Assembly: GCA_944372455.1 (NCBI GenBank)
Contig: CALVZF010000008.1
Coordinates: forward strand, 1-43,618
From: an uncultured Bacilli bacterium
GTDB lineage: Bacteria; Bacillota_I; Bacilli_A; RF39; UBA660
Direction: 5' to 3'
DNA length: 43,618 nucleotides
This document shows, piece after piece, positions 43,607 through 43,618 of this stretch (position 1 is the first letter of the stretch; the number at the start of each line of letters is the position of its first letter). The notes beneath the pieces were generated by a model. That model saw only the letters and a program-made list of their open reading frames with translations. It had not been told where the DNA came from and did no database searches. The position numbers and the translations under genes are program-made.

Positions 43607-43618
43607 TTTTTTTCTTTT

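Noticed and set aside
43507-43618. A short minus-strand frame ending LTGAVEITIKKD at the right edge
   Set aside because: There is no start codon in frame within the window and it overlaps a promoter and terminator; it looks like chance.

Overview
The window is an AT-rich (by eye roughly one quarter G+C) stretch of a spore-forming Bacillota chromosome. Gene content and order match the Bacillus-type housekeeping map: yqfC-yqfD / ybeY-dgkA-cdd-era-yqzL-recO-glyS, ireB-ruvX-yrzB-mltG-trmR / trhP1-trhP2, hrcA-grpE-dnaK / dnaJ, yqeG-yqeH and comEA-comEC. Sporulation is shown by an intact sigK with a pro-sequence, spoIIP and yqfC/yqfD. TGA acts as a stop in several four-base ATGA overlaps and Trp is TGG, so the code is standard (table 11), not the Mycoplasma code. 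My best guess is an uncultured gut-type Bacilli/Erysipelotrichia-like lineage. The rank is inferred from gene content only.

Layout, left to right (nearly everything is on the minus strand): an ABC-F ATPase (165-1766); a 552-base gap with hairpins but no convincing gene; comEC, comEA, a 47-residue membrane peptide and dusB (2358-6260); a yqxA-like gene and spoIIP (6309-7647), divergent from a Tyr/Pro-rich possible spore-envelope protein (7754-7996, plus); an orphan RnfC/RnfD-like pair (8045-10091); yqeH-yqeG (10157-11690); a membrane-anchored polysaccharide deacetylase (11772-13181), divergent from sigK (13267-13965, plus); the HrcA/CIRCE heat-shock operon hrcA-grpE-dnaK-pepF-dnaJ (14002-20433).

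Next comes the tRNA wobble-uridine modification locus (trhP2, trhP1, trmR), which is split by a 6.5-kb block of six prepilin-like genes (22643-29078). Two of these are very long pilins whose C-terminal part resembles the formylglycine-generating-enzyme/C-type-lectin fold. Then follow mltG, yrzB, ruvX, ireB, dnaE, an unknown gene, tRNA-Ser(GCU), a 57-residue ORF, and glyS with an unknown 284-residue partner behind a compact T-box leader. The right end holds recO, a very short yqzL, era, cdd, dgkA, ybeY, a VanZ-like gene, yqfD and yqfC.

Functional groups: DNA uptake (ComEA/ComEC, possibly the pseudopilins), sporulation (SigK, SpoIIP, YqfC/YqfD, probably the Tyr/Pro-rich protein), protein folding, tRNA modification and charging (DusB, TrhP1/TrhP2/TrmR, GlyRS, tRNA-Ser), ribosome assembly (YqeH, Era, YbeY, RuvX), and envelope work (MltG, deacetylase, DgkA, VanZ-like). 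The pilin block is the most system-like accessory element. No pilus ATPase, platform protein, prepilin peptidase or reverse transcriptase lies in the window, so its machinery must be elsewhere.
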